A stretch of DNA of 64,000 nucleotides. Origin: Enterococcus durans NBRC 100479 = LMG 10746. Its GTDB lineage: Bacteria; Bacillota; Bacilli; Lactobacillales; Enterococcaceae. The position numbers were made by a program, and so were the translations under genes. Under the pieces are notes generated by a model. The model searched no databases. It saw only the letters and a list, made by a program, of their open reading frames with translations, and had not been told where the DNA came from. The stretch spans positions 1-64,000 of the forward strand of contig NZ_BCQB01000009.1 of assembly GCF_001544215.1 (NCBI RefSeq), in the 5' to 3' direction. Below, piece by piece: positions 1-7,337 of the stretch (within the stretch, counting starts at the first letter, position 1; every line of letters begins with the position of its first letter).

Positions 1-106
1 ACTTCCAAAAAATGGCTAGTACAATCATAATGAAAGTGGCGAACCATAATAAAAAGGCGATACCTCCTATTTTTATGACTGTTTCGTTAATTATACTAAT
101 TCCCAT
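1..106 (-). CDS. small membrane protein, truncated by the window edge
   Basis: Read on the minus strand, an ATG at 106-104 sits behind a strong AGAGGGGG ribosome binding site and opens a frame that runs off the left edge of the window. The 35 visible residues start MGISIINETVIKIGG and continue into a hydrophobic stretch typical of one transmembrane helix. It lies downstream of, and in the same direction as, the membrane protein at 148-447, so the two are probably co-transcribed. No family is recognised and the C-terminus is outside the window. Confidence 0.5.
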   Translation of the reverse strand, partial: MGISIINETVIKIGGIAFLLWFATFIMIVLAIFWK

Positions 107-147
107 AGATCCCCCTCTTAACTACTTGGTTTTATTGATTGATCCGA

Positions 148-447
148 TTAATTTGTTTTAGAATAACTTTTCTTAAATTCTTTTGAATCAGTTTTTCCTT
201 TTTCGAAATTATCCTCAATCGTTTTTTTCTGTTTTTGCATTCCTTTTTTTACTAAACTTCTGTATCTATGACGTTTCTTAAAAGCAAATAATTCATTGAA
301 AATATCAATTATTGCATAGATTAAAGGAATGATCATTCGCAAAACATAACCTAATGTAGCAATCGTTATAAGGATAAATATGATTTTTGTACTGATAGAA
401 TGATCGTTCAAATCGCTGAACATCGTTTTTATCCAACCAAAATCCAC
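148..447 (-). CDS. small membrane protein with basic tail, unknown function
   Basis: About 99 residues. One or two hydrophobic helices (roughly residues 17-50) are followed by a cytoplasmic-looking tail rich in Lys, Arg and Glu with an RHRYR motif. The start is taken as the GTG at 447, because AGAGGA lies about nine bases upstream; an in-frame ATG at 468 overlaps that ribosome binding site and is less likely. The plan (N-terminal membrane part, RHR motif, long charged amphipathic tail) matches the 93-residue protein at 2059-2340 on the other side of ldh, so the two may be paralogues. No family is recognised and no function is claimed. Confidence 0.6.
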   Translation of the reverse strand: MDFGWIKTMFSDLNDHSISTKIIFILITIATLGYVLRMIIPLIYAIIDIFNELFAFKKRHRYRSLVKKGMQKQKKTIEDNFEKGKTDSKEFKKSYSKTN

Positions 448-571
448 GTTGTTCGTTCCTCTCTCCATTTTTTAGGTTGCAACGGTGAATATGTAGACAT
501 ATATTTATTTTATAGTCTGGAAAACGGATTAATGAAACGATAATTTCAAATGCTAGAATAATTTGTTCTAT

Positions 572-606
572 AAAAAAGTCGGGATAAGTAATATATCCCG
601 ACTTTT
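572..606. terminator. rho-independent terminator, probably bidirectional
   Basis: The arms AAGTCGGGAT and ATCCCGACTT form a strong stem with a short AT loop. On the minus strand it is followed by a T run, placing it directly after the ldh stop codon. The A/T flanks on both sides would allow it to work in either direction. Confidence 0.8.
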
Positions 607-632
607 AAAAGCATATTCTTTGCAATCATTTT

Positions 633-1577
633 TTATAATACAGTATTCAAAACATTTCGTAATTCACTAACGGATTTATGGAACTGTGCTCTTTCATCTT
701 TTGTGATAGATAACTCGATTACTTCACGTACTCCATTCTCATCGACGATTGAAGGAACACCTGTAAAGATATCTTCTTCCCCATATTGACCAGTCAAATA
801 AGCTGAAACTGGCAATACAGCTTGTTCATTGTTCAAAACAGCTTTGACGATACGTGCTGTACTCATTCCGATCCCATAGTAAGTAGCTTTCTTACGATCA
901 ATGATTTCATATGCAGCATTCTTTACTTTATCTGCAATGATCGTTAAATCAGCTTCTTCGAGGCGGTGATCTTTTTCAACAAATTCCATGATTGGTTTTC
1001 CGCCGACTGTTGTGTGTGACCATGCAGCTACCTCTGAATCTCCATGTTCACCTAAGATATACCCATGGACACTTCGTGGATCGATTTTTAATTTCAATGC
1101 GATTTCTTTTCTGAAACGAGTAGTATCTAGCGTAGTTCCAGTACCAATAACACGTGAAGTTGGTAATCCTGATTCTTTCCAAGCGATATAGGTCAAAATA
1201 TCCACTGGGTTTGATGCCACAACTAATACCCCGTCAAATCCTGATCCCATGATTTGTTTGACAATGTCACGCATGATGACTAAATTTGTTTTAACAAGAT
1301 CTAAACGAGTTTGTCCTGGTTTTTGGTTTACTCCTGCAGTGATAACGACTAGATCTGCATCTGAACATTCGCTGTAATCTCCTGACCAAACAGCGACATT
1401 TTCTTCTCCCCAAGCCATACCATCTAAAAGGTCCAATGCTTCCCCTTCTGCTTTTTCTTGGTTCACGTCGATTAGAACGAGTTCATTAGAAATTCCTTGG
1501 TTGATCATTGCATAAGCAATACTTGTCCCAACAAAACCAGTACCAACAATGACTACTTTTCTACTTGTTTTTTTCAT
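633..1577 (-). CDS. ldh: L-lactate dehydrogenase
   Basis: NAD-dependent L-lactate dehydrogenase reduces pyruvate to lactate at the end of homolactic fermentation in the cytoplasm. The 314-residue protein has the N-terminal Rossmann motif VVIVGTGFVGTSIAYAM, the substrate-binding region NQKPGQTRLDL with its Arg, and the catalytic segment GEHGDSE with the active-site His, all in the usual LDH order and at the usual family length. The ATG at 1577 (MKKTSRKVV) is preferred; an ATG at 1601 would add eight residues without a good ribosome binding site. It has its own near-consensus promoter and a strong terminator, so it is probably monocistronic. Some enterococci have a second ldh elsewhere, so which paralogue this is cannot be told from the window. 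Confidence 0.95.
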   Translation of the reverse strand: MKKTSRKVVIVGTGFVGTSIAYAMINQGISNELVLIDVNQEKAEGEALDLLDGMAWGEENVAVWSGDYSECSDADLVVITAGVNQKPGQTRLDLVKTNLVIMRDIVKQIMGSGFDGVLVVASNPVDILTYIAWKESGLPTSRVIGTGTTLDTTRFRKEIALKLKIDPRSVHGYILGEHGDSEVAAWSHTTVGGKPIMEFVEKDHRLEEADLTIIADKVKNAAYEIIDRKKATYYGIGMSTARIVKAVLNNEQAVLPVSAYLTGQYGEEDIFTGVPSIVDENGVREVIELSITKDERAQFHKSVSELRNVLNTVL

Positions 1578-1623
1578 GATATATAACACGCTCCCTTTCA
1601 TCTCTTATGTTATTTTCATGAAA

Positions 1624-1652
1624 ATTATAATGCCGACTATGTCATTTATCAA
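1624..1652 (-). promoter_or_regulatory. sigma-A type promoter of ldh
   Basis: On the minus strand TTGATA (1652-1647) and TATAAT (1629-1624) are separated by exactly 17 bases, about 45 bases upstream of the preferred ldh start. This is one of the best -35/-10 matches in the window and fits a highly expressed glycolytic gene. No clear Rex operator was seen beside it. Confidence 0.75.
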
Positions 1653-1701
1653 TATAATGAAAGTTATATTTACTATAATTTTTATTTATAGAAAAACTCA
1701 A

Positions 1702-2026
1702 CTAGATTGTCTGGGTGCGTTCCCAACTTCTTCTTTTCCCACTATGTATCGCCTGTTCTTTACCAATAGTAGCATGTAGGTCTTCCATCGATGCTATTCT
1801 TTGAAGCATTCCCTGCCTATTCTTCTTTGCATGGGTAATTCTAGCATGTAGAGAAGAGTTTGGGGTTATAGTAAGATAGCTTGTATCGGTGGACATAGAT
1901 CTAAGAGTTTCTTTACTGGAGTTACTTATCGAGCTATTGAAACTGCTCATTTCTTTTTGTTCTTTTAGTTTTTGATAAGTCTTCGTACGAAAGAATTTGT
2001 GGATCGGGTATACGAACTTTTTTCAT
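1702..2026 (-). pseudogene. small charged protein of unknown function, frameshifted right after its start codon
   Basis: A strong AGGAGGAGAG ribosome binding site precedes the ATG at 2026, but that frame stops after 30 codons. The next frame is open from directly behind the ATG and reads KKFVYPIHKFFRTKTYQK onward to a stop at 1702. Removing one A from the six-A run after the ATG (T run at 2018-2023 on the plus strand) joins them into one 107-residue protein. It is hydrophilic and Ser/Thr/Lys rich, with no signal peptide or membrane helix, and ends SGKRRSWERTQTI. It follows two small membrane proteins (2409-2642, 2059-2340) in the same direction and is probably their operon partner. No family is recognised. 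The indel could be real, phase-variable or a sequencing error. Confidence 0.6.
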
Positions 2027-2058
2027 TGTTCTCTCCTCCTGTTGAATCGGTTATTTTA

Positions 2059-2340
2059 TTAGGGCTTTTGCTTATTTTTTGCATTTTCGAGTAGTGTTTG
2101 TTCTTGTTGTCTATAAGCTTCTGCTAGTTGTTTTTTAAACTTTCGTTGATGTTTTCGGTGACGTTGCCCTTTCAAATACTTCATAAAGGCACGAAGGATC
2201 ACAATAAATAAGTACATAGCAAAAAAGGCTGAAAAACCATACCGCAGAATATAGAGGAAAAAGTAAGTATAGGATTCTGCTAAATGATTCATGTGTGGTA
2301 ATCCATCTTGATAAAATAAGAATGCCAGAAGTAGATCCAT
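2059..2340 (-). CDS. small membrane protein with basic tail, unknown function
   Basis: 93 residues with a GGAG ribosome binding site before the ATG. Two hydrophobic stretches (about residues 1-12 and 24-50) are followed by a strongly basic, glutamine-rich tail containing the motif GQRHRKHQRKFKKQ. It lies between the 77-residue membrane protein upstream and the frameshifted 107-residue gene downstream with short gaps, so the three look like one transcription unit. Its architecture resembles the protein at 148-447. No known family is recognised. Confidence 0.7.
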   Translation of the reverse strand: MDLLLAFLFYQDGLPHMNHLAESYTYFFLYILRYGFSAFFAMYLFIVILRAFMKYLKGQRHRKHQRKFKKQLAEAYRQQEQTLLENAKNKQKP

Positions 2341-2408
2341 TTATTTTCTCCTATAAGTAATAAAAAAGAGGCTGTATCGCTATACTACCTCCCCTAGTTT
2401 AGTTACGT

Positions 2409-2642
2409 TTATCTGTATTTTTTGTATTGGCCTTGTTTTGTCGTCATTTTTCCTGATGATTTTTTATTTGCTGGTCCACTTGCTGTCATTTTTTTACTAA
2501 GTAACAGTGTGACAATAATGATTACTGCGAGTCCGCCTAAAATAAACACTAAATGATCGGATAAATAGTCAGAGAATCGTTTGAATAGATCAGTCTGTGC
2601 TACGACACCTGATTTGATTGTTTGTTGCCAAAAGGTTTCCAT
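2409..2642 (-). CDS. single-pass small membrane protein, unknown function
   Basis: 77 residues, ATG behind AGGAGG. An amphipathic N-terminal segment (about residues 1-30) is followed by one strong transmembrane helix near residues 32-49 (LVFILGGLAVIIIVTLLL) and a short Lys/Ser-rich tail. It is the first gene of the small-protein cluster running toward ldh. Size and topology would be compatible with a holin-like, toxin-like or bacteriocin-accessory protein, but nothing in the sequence decides this. Confidence 0.65.
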   Translation of the reverse strand: METFWQQTIKSGVVAQTDLFKRFSDYLSDHLVFILGGLAVIIIVTLLLSKKMTASGPANKKSSGKMTTKQGQYKKYR

Positions 2643-2720
2643 ATAATGCCTCCTAGTTTGAGTTGAGAATAGTAATTTGGTTTCACATCATAAAGCATAA
2701 TATAAAAAGAAACCAAGCGA

Positions 2721-2760
2721 CTAACACTTTTTTCTAAGTCAGGAAAAAGTGTTTTTTTAA
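2721..2760. terminator. hairpin with T run
   Basis: AACACTTTTT and AAAAAGTGTT form an AT-rich stem around a ten-base loop, followed by a T run on the plus strand. It lies in the gap between the 77-residue gene and the next upstream gene. The sequence is symmetrical enough to act in either direction, but there is no obvious plus-strand gene for it to end. Confidence 0.45.
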
Positions 2761-2842
2761 TTTTGGTCATCATTTTTGAGGTCAAAAAACAATAGGATTT
2801 GTTAGTTCTAAGCAATATGGCACCGAATTGTATCCCTGACAG

Positions 2843-2885
2843 TAAAAAAGCCACAGACCCATTTTTTTGCTTCGGGGTCTGCGAC
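2843..2885 (-). terminator. terminator of the 97-residue repeat protein
   Basis: On the minus strand GCAGACCC pairs with GGGTCTGTG across an A-rich loop and is followed by CTTTTTT. It lies about 50 bases after the stop codon of the gene at 2932-3225. Confidence 0.75.
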
Positions 2886-2931
2886 TTCTATTGCTTTGAT
2901 TTAAACGCTCTTTAAAGAAAGTATCACAAAA

Positions 2932-3225
2932 TTAGTCTTTATGTTCTTTTTTTGAAGTCAATTCTTCAAATTTTTCTTTGACTTCATCTGTCAGTTTCTC
3001 TACTTCTTTTTCGAAACGATTAGGCTTTGTTGGTTCATCTTCTTCTACAGCATTTGATCCAGATAATGCTACTTCTTTTTCTTCGCCGGAGTTTGTACCA
3101 GATAATGCTTCTTGTTTTTCTTCTGTTTCGCCAGAATTTGTTCCAGCCAATGCTACTTCATCATCTGATTTAGGCGCCATTGAACCTCTCAGACGTTTTC
3201 CCTTTTCCCCATTGTAATTTGTCAT
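2932..3225 (-). CDS. acidic protein with three ALSGTNSGE-type repeats, unknown function
   Basis: 97 residues behind a perfect AGGAGGT ribosome binding site. A basic N-terminus (about residues 1-16) is followed by three imperfect repeats, ALAGTNSGETEE, ALSGTNSGEEKE and ALSGSNAVEEDE, and then a charged C-terminal helix rich in Glu and Lys (about 68-97). There is no signal peptide, membrane helix or LPXTG motif, so it looks like a soluble and partly disordered cytoplasmic protein. It has its own terminator. The repeat unit does not match a family I recognise. Confidence 0.65.
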   Translation of the reverse strand: MTNYNGEKGKRLRGSMAPKSDDEVALAGTNSGETEEKQEALSGTNSGEEKEVALSGSNAVEEDEPTKPNRFEKEVEKLTDEVKEKFEELTSKKEHKD

Positions 3226-3641
3226 AGTTCTACCTCCTAGTCTTTCTTTTCTTTATAGTACATAAGAATAAAATAACTGTCAAAATATGTGAATAGAAAA
3301 GGGGTTCTTTTCTTGCTTTTTTTAAAATCAGCAATCAGGATGTTTCTTTTTTTCTATAAAAAACAATCCAAAAAATCTGCGTAGCATTTGTAACATCTTA
3401 ACTGATTTTATTATTTTTGTGACAGGCAGAGAAAAGCTGTGTACATATCTCTATTTCTGCCTACAAACATTTTCATAGGATGTATAAGCAATTCTCATTC
3501 AACTTCTCATTCTGTTTTTCCTTAACTATTGATATGGCGGTCAGGTAACCAACTTCAGCAAAAAGTTAAGAAGGAGTATCTTATCTATTCAAAGCTTTCC
3601 GGAACCACCTGCATGACAAATGATTTTCAAAATATACAAAT
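3226..3641. other. non-coding stretch upstream of the 97-residue gene
   Basis: No open frame with a ribosome binding site was seen on either strand. The part next to 3225 should contain the promoter of the minus-strand gene. The rest is AT-rich and leads into the dispersed repeat that starts near 3642. Confidence 0.4.
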
Positions 3642-3900
3642 GAGTGCGGGACAAATCTAAAAATTAGTTTTGCTACAGGCTCTCGAATAAACGGCGGGAG
3701 CAGAAGCAACTCCTTCTTAAATAAGCCGAAATTCACAAAAATTTGAAAAGCAATTTTCGTTCATTTCTTCTTATTTCTCGGAGTTAAACACTTCTGTCCC
3801 AGCCTCTCTCAAATAAACGGCATCCAAAAGTCAGGTTTTTCGGAAATTTCAAAAAAAACGAGCGTGGGACAAAAGTAAGAAAAACTTTTGTCTCGACCTC
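3642..3900. repeat. compound copy of the dispersed GGGACA repeat
   Basis: Two elements lie in series. The first runs from GAGTGCGGGACA near 3642 to TGTCCCAGCCTC at 3806 and has a central section on AAGCAACTCCTT. The second, to 3900, has the variant core AAAAGTCAGGTTTTTCGG and ends with AGCGTGGGACAAAAGT and CTTTTGTCTCGACCTC, which can fold back. The ends are terminal inverted repeats shared with copies elsewhere in this window. It lies just downstream of the oxidoreductase gene and may serve as its terminator. Confidence 0.8.
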
Positions 3901-3971
3901 ATTTTCTGTGTTTGATTGTGAGTATTAGAAATGTTCCTTTTTATTCGCTGATTACGAAACAAAATGTGGCA

Positions 3972-5006
3972 TCAGTGAGTGCTTTTTTCATTTTCCTGGA
4001 TTTCTTTGATTCCTTCTTCCAAGATGTTCATTTGAAGCAAGGTTTCTTCGTCTTTTATGATTTTTTCTGCACCATTGATCAATGTTTCATAGATGCCTTC
4101 GTATACACGGCTGTAGTCACCAATCTCTGAAATGACTTTTTCTTCATGATAGGTTCCTTCGCCATCTATATAAGTCAAAGTGCCGTAGTGTTGAGGTAAA
4201 TCGATCCCAAAGTCTTGATTGTCAGGCATATAGAACATTTTTAAATGTTCTTCCTGACGATCCTTCGTTTGTTTGACGAACATGCCTTTTTTTCCATAGA
4301 CGACAAAACTAGGGCGCTCCTTGATTCGGAAATAACTGGATTTGACTGAAATTTTCATCGTACCATAATAAAAATCAAGGTCGAAATAATCATTCATACG
4401 TCCTTTACCCAATAATTGACGAACATCATAGTGGATCGTATCTGGTTCACCGAAATAAGAAATGACTTGATCTACTGTATGACACGCATGACCATAAAGA
4501 TAACTATTCGCTGTTGAAAATTCAGTAGTATTTTCTGGGATTTCTGGTCTGAAATAATCATAATGCATTTCGATTTCTAAGATGTCACCAAGTTTTCCGC
4601 TTTCGATCACTTTTTGAACCGTGAGAAAATCGGAATCGAAGCGGCGATTTTGATAGCACTGGATGAATAGCCCTTTCTCCTTCGCTAACGCAAACAATTC
4701 TTTTGCTTCTTTTGACGTCTCTGCAAATGGTTTTTCGACTAATACGTTTTTGCCTTTTTCAAGAGCCATTTTTCCGTACTCATAGTGGAATTGACTAGGC
4801 GTAGTAATAACGACCAATTGAATCTCGGGATCATCCCAAAGATCAGATAGCTGATTTGTATATTCAATATCGTCAAATGTTTCCCAAACTGGTTTTGATG
4901 GGGAAAAGATTTTTTTGATCTTGATCTTATCGGTTAGTTTTCGTGAAAATGGCAGATGGTAACGATTGGTACTTTTTCCATTACCTAAATATGCGATTGT
5001 TAGCAT
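3972..5006 (-). CDS. Gfo/Idh/MocA-family oxidoreductase
   Basis: 344 residues with a GGAGGG ribosome binding site. The N-terminal Rossmann segment starts MLTIAYLGNGKSTNRYHLP, the sugar-dehydrogenase signature VLVEKPFAETSKEAKELF with the EKP motif lies near residues 90-107, and a C-terminal substrate domain with a GHACHTVDQVISYFG segment follows. Family members oxidise or reduce sugars, inositols or related compounds with NAD(P). The substrate cannot be read from sequence. It is divergent from an RpiR-type regulator across a 200-base gap, which suggests local control by a sugar phosphate. Confidence 0.85.
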   Translation of the reverse strand: MLTIAYLGNGKSTNRYHLPFSRKLTDKIKIKKIFSPSKPVWETFDDIEYTNQLSDLWDDPEIQLVVITTPSQFHYEYGKMALEKGKNVLVEKPFAETSKEAKELFALAKEKGLFIQCYQNRRFDSDFLTVQKVIESGKLGDILEIEMHYDYFRPEIPENTTEFSTANSYLYGHACHTVDQVISYFGEPDTIHYDVRQLLGKGRMNDYFDLDFYYGTMKISVKSSYFRIKERPSFVVYGKKGMFVKQTKDRQEEHLKMFYMPDNQDFGIDLPQHYGTLTYIDGEGTYHEEKVISEIGDYSRVYEGIYETLINGAEKIIKDEETLLQMNILEEGIKEIQENEKSTH

Positions 5007-5025
5007 AATTATCCCTCCTTAGTAG

Positions 5026-5038
5026 ATACTGTCAGTAT
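5026..5038. promoter_or_regulatory. candidate operator palindrome between the oxidoreductase and RpiR genes
   Basis: ATACTG-T-CAGTAT is a perfect inverted repeat about 20 bases before the oxidoreductase start codon. It overlaps a TATACT that would serve as the -10 of the minus-strand promoter. The divergent RpiR-type regulator is the obvious candidate to bind it; that link is inference. Confidence 0.4.
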
Positions 5039-5204
5039 ACAAGGAAATCGCAAGCGTTGGTTGTTTTCAGGACAAACAGGTAAAAATGTTCAGCAACTCA
5101 TGAAAATCTCTTTGTACAGTGACAAATATGTTTAGTCATACATTTTTGATTTAGATAGTCAAACACGTGGATTTTCAGTATGATAGAGTTGGAAGGTGAT
5201 TGAA

Positions 5205-6077
5205 ATGTTAATTGAAGATAAATTGATTCGCCAAGATACATTTACAACAACGGAGAAACGGATTGCTGATTATTTACAAGCAAATTTTGAAGCTGCCGTC
5301 TATATGACTATCGAGGAACTAGCTAAAGCGACCTATACTTCTCATTCAGCTATCATTCGGCTATGTAAGAAATTAGGATTTACCGGTTTTAAAGAATTTC
5401 GCTTGGAATTAGGGCGTGAGGTCCATCAATTACTAGCGCAATTTGATCAAACGATCGATGCGAATTTCCCTTTCTCTGAGCAAGATGACGGAGCAACGAT
5501 AGCGAAAAAAATGGCTGAATTATCGATTCAGGCTGTGAAGAAAGCACAGCTACAAATTGAAAATCAGCCATTAGATACAATTGCGGAAAAATTGACACAG
5601 GCGAAGCGGATTTTTGTCTTTGCCAAAGGAGATTCCCAGATCACTGCAAGGAAATTCCAAAATAAATTGGTCAAACTAAATAAGTTTTTGATCTTGGCTG
5701 AAGAATATAGTGATTCGTCTTGGAATGCTGCGAATCTAACTAAAGAAGATTGTGCTGTTTTTATTAGTTATAGTGGAAGAATCCACCACTATGAGAAAAT
5801 CATGTCCTACTTGAAACATGTAGGGACACCCACCCTTCTTTTGACAGGAAACGAGCATTCTGAAATGGCAAAAAAGGCGAGCATGTGTCTCGTGATCTCT
5901 CAAGGCGAGTTAGATTTTGTGAAAGTCGCTACTTTTTCTTCCCAGATTGCTTTTGATTATGTTTTAAATACGCTATATTCGATCATGTATGCCCAAAATT
6001 ATACGGCGAATGTTTTAAACTTGAAAGAAAAGCAACAATTGATCCAAAATGGGTTATTGAAGGAGTACCGTCAATAA
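5205..6077 (+). CDS. MurR/RpiR-family transcriptional regulator
   Basis: 290 residues. An N-terminal RpiR helix-turn-helix (about residues 10-75, with YTSHSAIIRLCKKLGFTGFK) is followed by a SIS sugar-phosphate-binding domain (about 120-250, with IFVFAKGDSQITARKFQNKL and VFISYSGR). Such proteins sense a phosphosugar and control a neighbouring catabolic gene. The ATG at 5205 is chosen because GGAAGGTG lies six bases upstream; a GTG at 5196 falls inside that ribosome binding site. The divergent oxidoreductase at 3972-5006 is the likely target. Confidence 0.88.
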   Translation: MLIEDKLIRQDTFTTTEKRIADYLQANFEAAVYMTIEELAKATYTSHSAIIRLCKKLGFTGFKEFRLELGREVHQLLAQFDQTIDANFPFSEQDDGATIAKKMAELSIQAVKKAQLQIENQPLDTIAEKLTQAKRIFVFAKGDSQITARKFQNKLVKLNKFLILAEEYSDSSWNAANLTKEDCAVFISYSGRIHHYEKIMSYLKHVGTPTLLLTGNEHSEMAKKASMCLVISQGELDFVKVATFSSQIAFDYVLNTLYSIMYAQNYTANVLNLKEKQQLIQNGLLKEYRQ

Positions 6078-6146
6078 AAAACTAGCTCCCGCTTGTCTTA
6101 GAAGTGATAAAAACCACTTGCCAATCAGCAGGAGCTAGTTTTCGTT
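6077..6146. terminator. bidirectional terminator
   Basis: AACTAGCTCC and GGAGCTAGTT pair across a long loop that itself can fold (AAGTG and CACTT). A-rich and T-rich flanks lie on both sides. It separates the convergent regulator and SGNH esterase genes. Confidence 0.75.
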
Positions 6147-6725
6147 TTATTTTTGTTGCTCGTTTCTTTGGATCAACTGCGCAATCAGCGAACCTAAAAA
6201 ATGATAGCCAAGTTGTGATGGATGTAATCCGTCTGATTGTAAATAGATCGTTGGATCAGTGAAAGAACGTTCATACTGATAGAAGTCGATAAACTCGCTA
6301 GCGGTTTGCTCCGCTACTTTTTTAGCTAGTTGGGTGTATTCCACTAGGATGACTGGATCTGTCTGAGTTTTAATCTTTTCATCTACATAACTTGGTCCTA
6401 CTAAGATGATCCGACTGTCTTTAAAATGATCTATGATGTCCAACAGATTTTCTTGAAATGCTTTTTTGTTTTTACGATCGTTGATTGCATCATTGATGCC
6501 GATGTTCAAAACGACATAATCAGCGGTTAATTCTTGGTCAATCTGTGTCAATCGTTCCAAAGCACTAGTCGTAGAATCACCTCTTTTTCCTAGATTGGTT
6601 ATAGTAAAATCTGGTAACCCTAACGCACGCAGCGTGTTCAAAAGCTGCTGATCTAAGGCGTGTATGACTTCTCCTTCAAAAAGTCCTGCAGCGATGCTAT
6701 CGCCAAATATAATGATTTTTTTCAT
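6147..6725 (-). CDS. SGNH/GDSL-family esterase or lipase
   Basis: 192 residues. Block I with the catalytic Ser is IIIFGDSIAAGLFEG near the N-terminus, the Gly and Asn blocks are seen in NLGKRGDSTT and VVLNIGINDAIND, and block V with the catalytic Asp and His is DGLHPSQLGY near the C-terminus. These enzymes hydrolyse esters such as acyl or acetyl groups. There is no signal peptide, so it should be cytoplasmic. The ATG at 6725 is chosen, with AAGGG about nine bases upstream, rather than the longer frame starting at 6752. The substrate is unknown. Confidence 0.85.
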   Translation of the reverse strand: MKKIIIFGDSIAAGLFEGEVIHALDQQLLNTLRALGLPDFTITNLGKRGDSTTSALERLTQIDQELTADYVVLNIGINDAINDRKNKKAFQENLLDIIDHFKDSRIILVGPSYVDEKIKTQTDPVILVEYTQLAKKVAEQTASEFIDFYQYERSFTDPTIYLQSDGLHPSQLGYHFLGSLIAQLIQRNEQQK

Positions 6726-6846
6726 TTGTGTCATCCCTTTTCTTTTATACACTTCAATCTTAGCACCCTACATAAAAAAGGAAAACTCTAAAGGGTAAAG
6801 TATAAAAAGATTTTATCCTTCGATCAAATTATCTGATCGATAGCTG

Positions 6847-7299
6847 TTAAGCACGATAGCAGACTCGGAATGTTTCACAATAGAGGATTTCTTTTTCCGT
6901 AAAGGTCAGACCATAGGTATGGAACACCTCTTGAAAATAGTTCAGATGGACATAGCGCCATTGCGCAAGACTACGATCGTCTTCACCTTCAAGGTAGGCA
7001 AAATCGGCTGGAACATCACAAAAAGCGATCTCGTCTACAGTTATTGTTTGGATGACTGCCTTGGGTTGGCTCTTGCCATCGAGGATGATACTGTATTCTT
7101 TTTCCTTGGGAAGTGGTTCATCGTCGTAGTCAAATAACTTTTTGGCAGAACAGGTTCCAGTCTTTTTCCCCTCCAACACTAAGGCAAGTAAACTATCTGC
7201 CATCGACGGGTTGCTCCCGAAAGCCCATACCTCATATGTGCTGTCTTTAGCTTCAGGATGCATCGTTACAAATTTTTCCCATAATTCGAGCACTTCCAT
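6847..7299 (-). CDS. ASCH domain protein
   Basis: 150 residues. The segment LLALVLEGKKTGTCSAKKLF followed by a beta-rich half (YSIILDGKSQPKAVIQT) and the WRYVHLNYFQ segment near the C-terminus match the ASCH (PUA-like) fold, which is associated with RNA binding or nucleoside chemistry. It is transcribed with the same orientation as its neighbours but has its own spacing on both sides. The exact substrate is unknown. Confidence 0.8.
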   Translation of the reverse strand: MEVLELWEKFVTMHPEAKDSTYEVWAFGSNPSMADSLLALVLEGKKTGTCSAKKLFDYDDEPLPKEKEYSIILDGKSQPKAVIQTITVDEIAFCDVPADFAYLEGEDDRSLAQWRYVHLNYFQEVFHTYGLTFTEKEILYCETFRVCYRA

Positions 7300-7337
7300 G
7301 TTAGTCTCCCATCTATTCCATGGTTTTATTCATAGAA

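Noticed and set aside
2600-2854. 84-codon minus-strand frame upstream of the 77-residue gene
   Set aside because: It overlaps a hairpin and the well-supported start of the gene at 2409-2642, has no ribosome binding site, and its product has unnatural composition.
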